Positions 20,268 through 22,124 of a DNA stretch of 22,124 nucleotides are shown here, piece by piece (the stretch's first letter is position 1; the number at the start of each line of letters is the position of its first letter). This DNA is from Ichthyophonus hoferi (lineage: Eukaryota > Opisthokonta > Ichthyosporea > Ichthyophonida > Ichthyophonidae), in NCBI GenBank assembly GCA_002751075.1, contig NAOQ01000395.1:1-22124 (forward strand). The letters run 5' to 3'. The notes below the pieces were generated by a model that saw nothing but the letters and a program-made list of their open reading frames with translations, did no database searches and had not been told where the DNA came from. A program made the position numbers and the translations under genes.

Positions 20268-20812
20268 CAGAAATAAGTAGAGACAGGATAGATATAGATA
20301 TAGTCCCACAACAACCATAATATTAGATATGTCAAATTAAAGTAAATATAATACTACCATAACAATAATGCTAGGGACATATATATACAAGGTAGTCATA
20401 ATACTACATTAACAATAATGCTAGATAGAGATAGAGACAGGAACAGTCCTAGTGATCTATACATATTTAGAATTATGAGAGGATTAAATTAAAAGATATG
20501 TTAAGAGGTCCCTTTGCATACACAGAATGCAGAAAGCTAAGATATTTTGGTTATTATTGAGATAATTTAATCAAAATTAAAGCCTATAACCATAAAGTTG
20601 ATTATACTAAAAAAGTGTAGTTGATAGTACAGCCAGTTGTTGGCTGATGGCCCAGTGAGACTCCCATATAATCCATTAGTGGATTTGTTGTAATGGAATA
20701 AAAAAAGTCATGACACCATTTATTGACAATTGCATTATTGAAGGAAGAGCTTTAAATTGACTCAATAAAATTAAGGAATGCATGGTCACCCCTTAGTGTT
20801 TGCAAGACTGTA
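20268..20812 (-). repeat. Subtelomeric repeat A, copy 3 (inverted)
   Basis: On the minus strand this follows the same order as the copy at 21109-21494: TTGCAAACACTAAGGGGTGA, a GAGTCAA block, TCCAC..GGGAGTCTCACTGGG, CATCAGCCAACAACTGGC, then GCAAAGGGACC and the CCTGTCTCTA tail. The tail occurs twice (about 20275-20290 and 20425-20442), separated by about 150 bases that hold a direct repeat of ATAATACTAC..AACAATAATGCTAG. The tail end therefore looks rearranged or internally duplicated. Confidence 0.75.
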
Positions 20813-21108
20813 GACACATTGATAAAAACTACTGGACTTGTGTTAGACAGAATGCCCAACCGAGGAATTAAGTGGACCAAAAACATATGTTGTGAAAGGG
20901 TTTATTATATAGCTGCAAGACCTGTGTCATAGGCGGATTCAATCTTAATCGATCATCTTAGATTAGCATTTAGAATTAATTTGATATGTTTTCTGATCTG
21001 TAGGCTTAGATTCCACCAAATATTTTTTTAAACTACATATGTCATAGTAATTGTTAGTAATACTAAGTGATGCTAGATAATTCCAGCAGCTTTGACCAAT
21101 GTTTTTTC
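20813..21108. other. Spacer between inverted repeat A copies
   Basis: About 296 bases separate copies 3 and 4. No gene or RNA is seen. Any transcript crossing both copies could fold into a long imperfect hairpin. Confidence 0.4.
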
Positions 21109-21494
21109 AGTATTGCAACCACTAAGGAGAGACCATGTGGTTGTTATTTGTGTTGGGTCAACTTAGAGACTGGCCTTCAACAATGGTCATTAAAGAATGA
21201 CATATGGCCATTTCTATTTCAGGACGACAGATCCTCTACTGGATCCATTGGGAGTCTCACAGGGTCATCAGCCAACACCTAGCTGCCTGACTAACTGTGT
21301 GCTCCTAGTCTTATCAACCTTATGGGTCTATTCCGCAACGTCTGCTGACTTATTAATAAAAAACACATCTTAGCCTATCTGTACTCTGTGCATGCAAAGT
21401 GGAAACATTGAAACACCCCTTAATTCGGTATTCCCTCTCATTCTAACCAAATATAGGTCACAGAGATAATCCTGTCTCTATTTATTTTCTAGCA
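21109..21494 (+). repeat. Subtelomeric repeat A, copy 4
   Basis: This is the longest plus-strand copy. It runs from TATTGCAACCACTAAGG through TGTTGGGT at 21151, GGAGTCTCACAGGGTCATCA, GCCAACA, CCTAGTCTTATCAACCTTA, CTGCTGACTTATTAATAA, TATCTGTACT, and the CTGTCTCTATTTATT tail. An open frame at 21067-21282 runs through it but is not conserved as a frame in the other copies, so it is not called a gene. Confidence 0.8.
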
Positions 21495-21618
21495 TATATA
21501 GAAAATTATCTAAATTAATTAAATATAGCTTTTACTATTATCAGAATAATTCCTATGTCCAAACCATCTTAAATAAATACATACCTTTTTTGGCATCCTC
21601 ACATCAATTACATCCATA

Positions 21619-21739
21619 CGGTGCGATAAACACCCAAATGCGGTAAAACTAATAGTTCTAGATGCGAAATAATCACTCTAGTTGCGCAATACTAGCTCTC
21701 CTTAGCTGAATATTTATATTGCAGATTATATATTCCCAT
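21619..21739 (+). repeat. TGCG-cluster tandem repeat, unit 1
   Basis: Holds TGCG at 21622, 21639, 21663 and 21683, each followed by an A-rich GATAA/GTAAA/AAATAA-type word, then CTCTCCTTAG and a GAATATTTA block. The next unit repeats this layout about 150 bases later. Confidence 0.75.
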
Positions 21740-21767
21740 ACTATTTAATGGAATACAATATAATACC

Positions 21768-21905
21768 AGGTGCGTGACAAATGCCTCTGATGCGGGACAT
21801 CTGTTCACCCAAGATGCGGGATAATCGCCTTAATTGCGTGACATTGGATCCCCCTAGTCCGAATATTTACTTTACACATCATGATACCCAGATTATATTA
21901 CATAT
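21768..21905 (+). repeat. TGCG-cluster tandem repeat, unit 2
   Basis: Holds TGCG at 21771, 21791, 21815 and 21835, then CCCCCTAGTCCGAATATTTA and an AGATTATAT block. Motif spacings of 20, 24 and 20 bases nearly match unit 1 (17, 24, 20). The offset between units is 149-152 bases. Motif consensus is roughly TGCG, any base, GA or AA, then a T/A-rich end. Confidence 0.75.
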
Positions 21906-22054
21906 TGTATATATAATATCCTATATCCTATATATGTATCTGTAGTATATGCTGTTATTATCTTTACCCCCTAGCAACAGCACCTTCCTTTCTGGTTTTA
22001 TTTTATCCTTATATGGTAACTGGTAAATAGGGAGAGGAGAGGTTAATTGACAAG

Positions 22055-22063
22055 ATGGCTACG
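22055..22063 (+). CDS. Possible first coding exon of a gene leaving the window
   Basis: ATGGCTACG (Met-Ala-Thr) is followed at once by a consensus GTAAGTT donor. The leader is purine-rich (GGGAGAGGAGAGG) and sits 215-430 bases downstream of the TGCG clusters. Met-Ala and a strong donor make a spliced start plausible, but the second exon is outside the window and no family can be named. Confidence 0.35.
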
Positions 22064-22124
22064 GTAAGTTAGGGTAGGGTGGGTATAGTCTGGAGTAGTA
22101 CGTAAGTGAGTAAGTAAACGTTCA

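Noticed and set aside
21067-21282. 71-codon plus-strand frame
   Set aside because: It lies mostly inside repeat A, and the frame is not kept in the other copies.
1-22124. tRNA, rRNA and CRISPR-like arrays
   Set aside because: No TTCGANNC-type B box in a tRNA-like context, no rRNA core words and no spaced direct repeats with unique spacers were found by eye; weak or diverged RNA genes could be missed.

Overview
The window is the extreme left end of a eukaryotic nuclear chromosome. It opens with an 86-base perfect tract of CCCTAAA, the C-rich strand of the TTTAGGG telomere repeat. That repeat is typical of green plants and of several protist lineages. The rest is strongly AT-rich and gene-poor, with GT-AG introns, many simple repeats, dispersed repeats and a fossil Copia-type retrotransposon. 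I cannot name the organism. A protist or early-branching lineage with an AT-rich genome fits better than a land plant, but that is inference.

Layout. Bases 1-86 are telomere. Bases 381-991 hold a broken, coding-like stretch, possibly a MIF4G/PAIP1-type remnant. Bases 1960-2730 hold two copies of a subtelomeric dispersed repeat. On the minus strand at 3237-3617 is a possible small Ser-rich protein with an MGCKGC dual-acylation-type N-terminus, and at 6213-6290 a possible 25-residue ORF or first exon. Between them lies AT-rich sequence with a TATG microsatellite. Around 8430-8850 there is a promoter-like region (CCAAT palindrome, TATA box, 21-base T tract) ahead of a 71-residue ORF.

The one secure gene is at 9707-13735 on the plus strand. 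It has eleven exons, all introns GT-AG and all phases consistent, and encodes a 314-residue mitochondrial carrier of the SLC25A44 type. Exon 3 is a 19-base microexon. Most of its introns carry degenerate TATAG/TATTA pentamer tracts that are poor in C on the sense strand. Intron 9 carries a ~310-base repeat whose sister copy lies 1.9 kb further on, at 14832-15170.

Bases 15540-19420 on the minus strand are a fossil Ty1/Copia element with recognisable gag, protease, integrase, reverse transcriptase and RNase H parts, much decayed. Bases 20268-21494 hold two more copies of the subtelomeric repeat, facing outwards as an inverted pair. Bases 21619-21905 are a tandem duplication in which each half carries four TGCG motifs about 20 bases apart. 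They lie just upstream of a possible first coding exon (ATG at 22055, then a GTAAGT donor) that runs off the window. A similar four-motif cluster lies on the opposite strand upstream of the carrier gene, which makes a shared promoter element possible.

Apart from the carrier gene and possible promoter sharing, I see no evidence that the genes here work together as a system.
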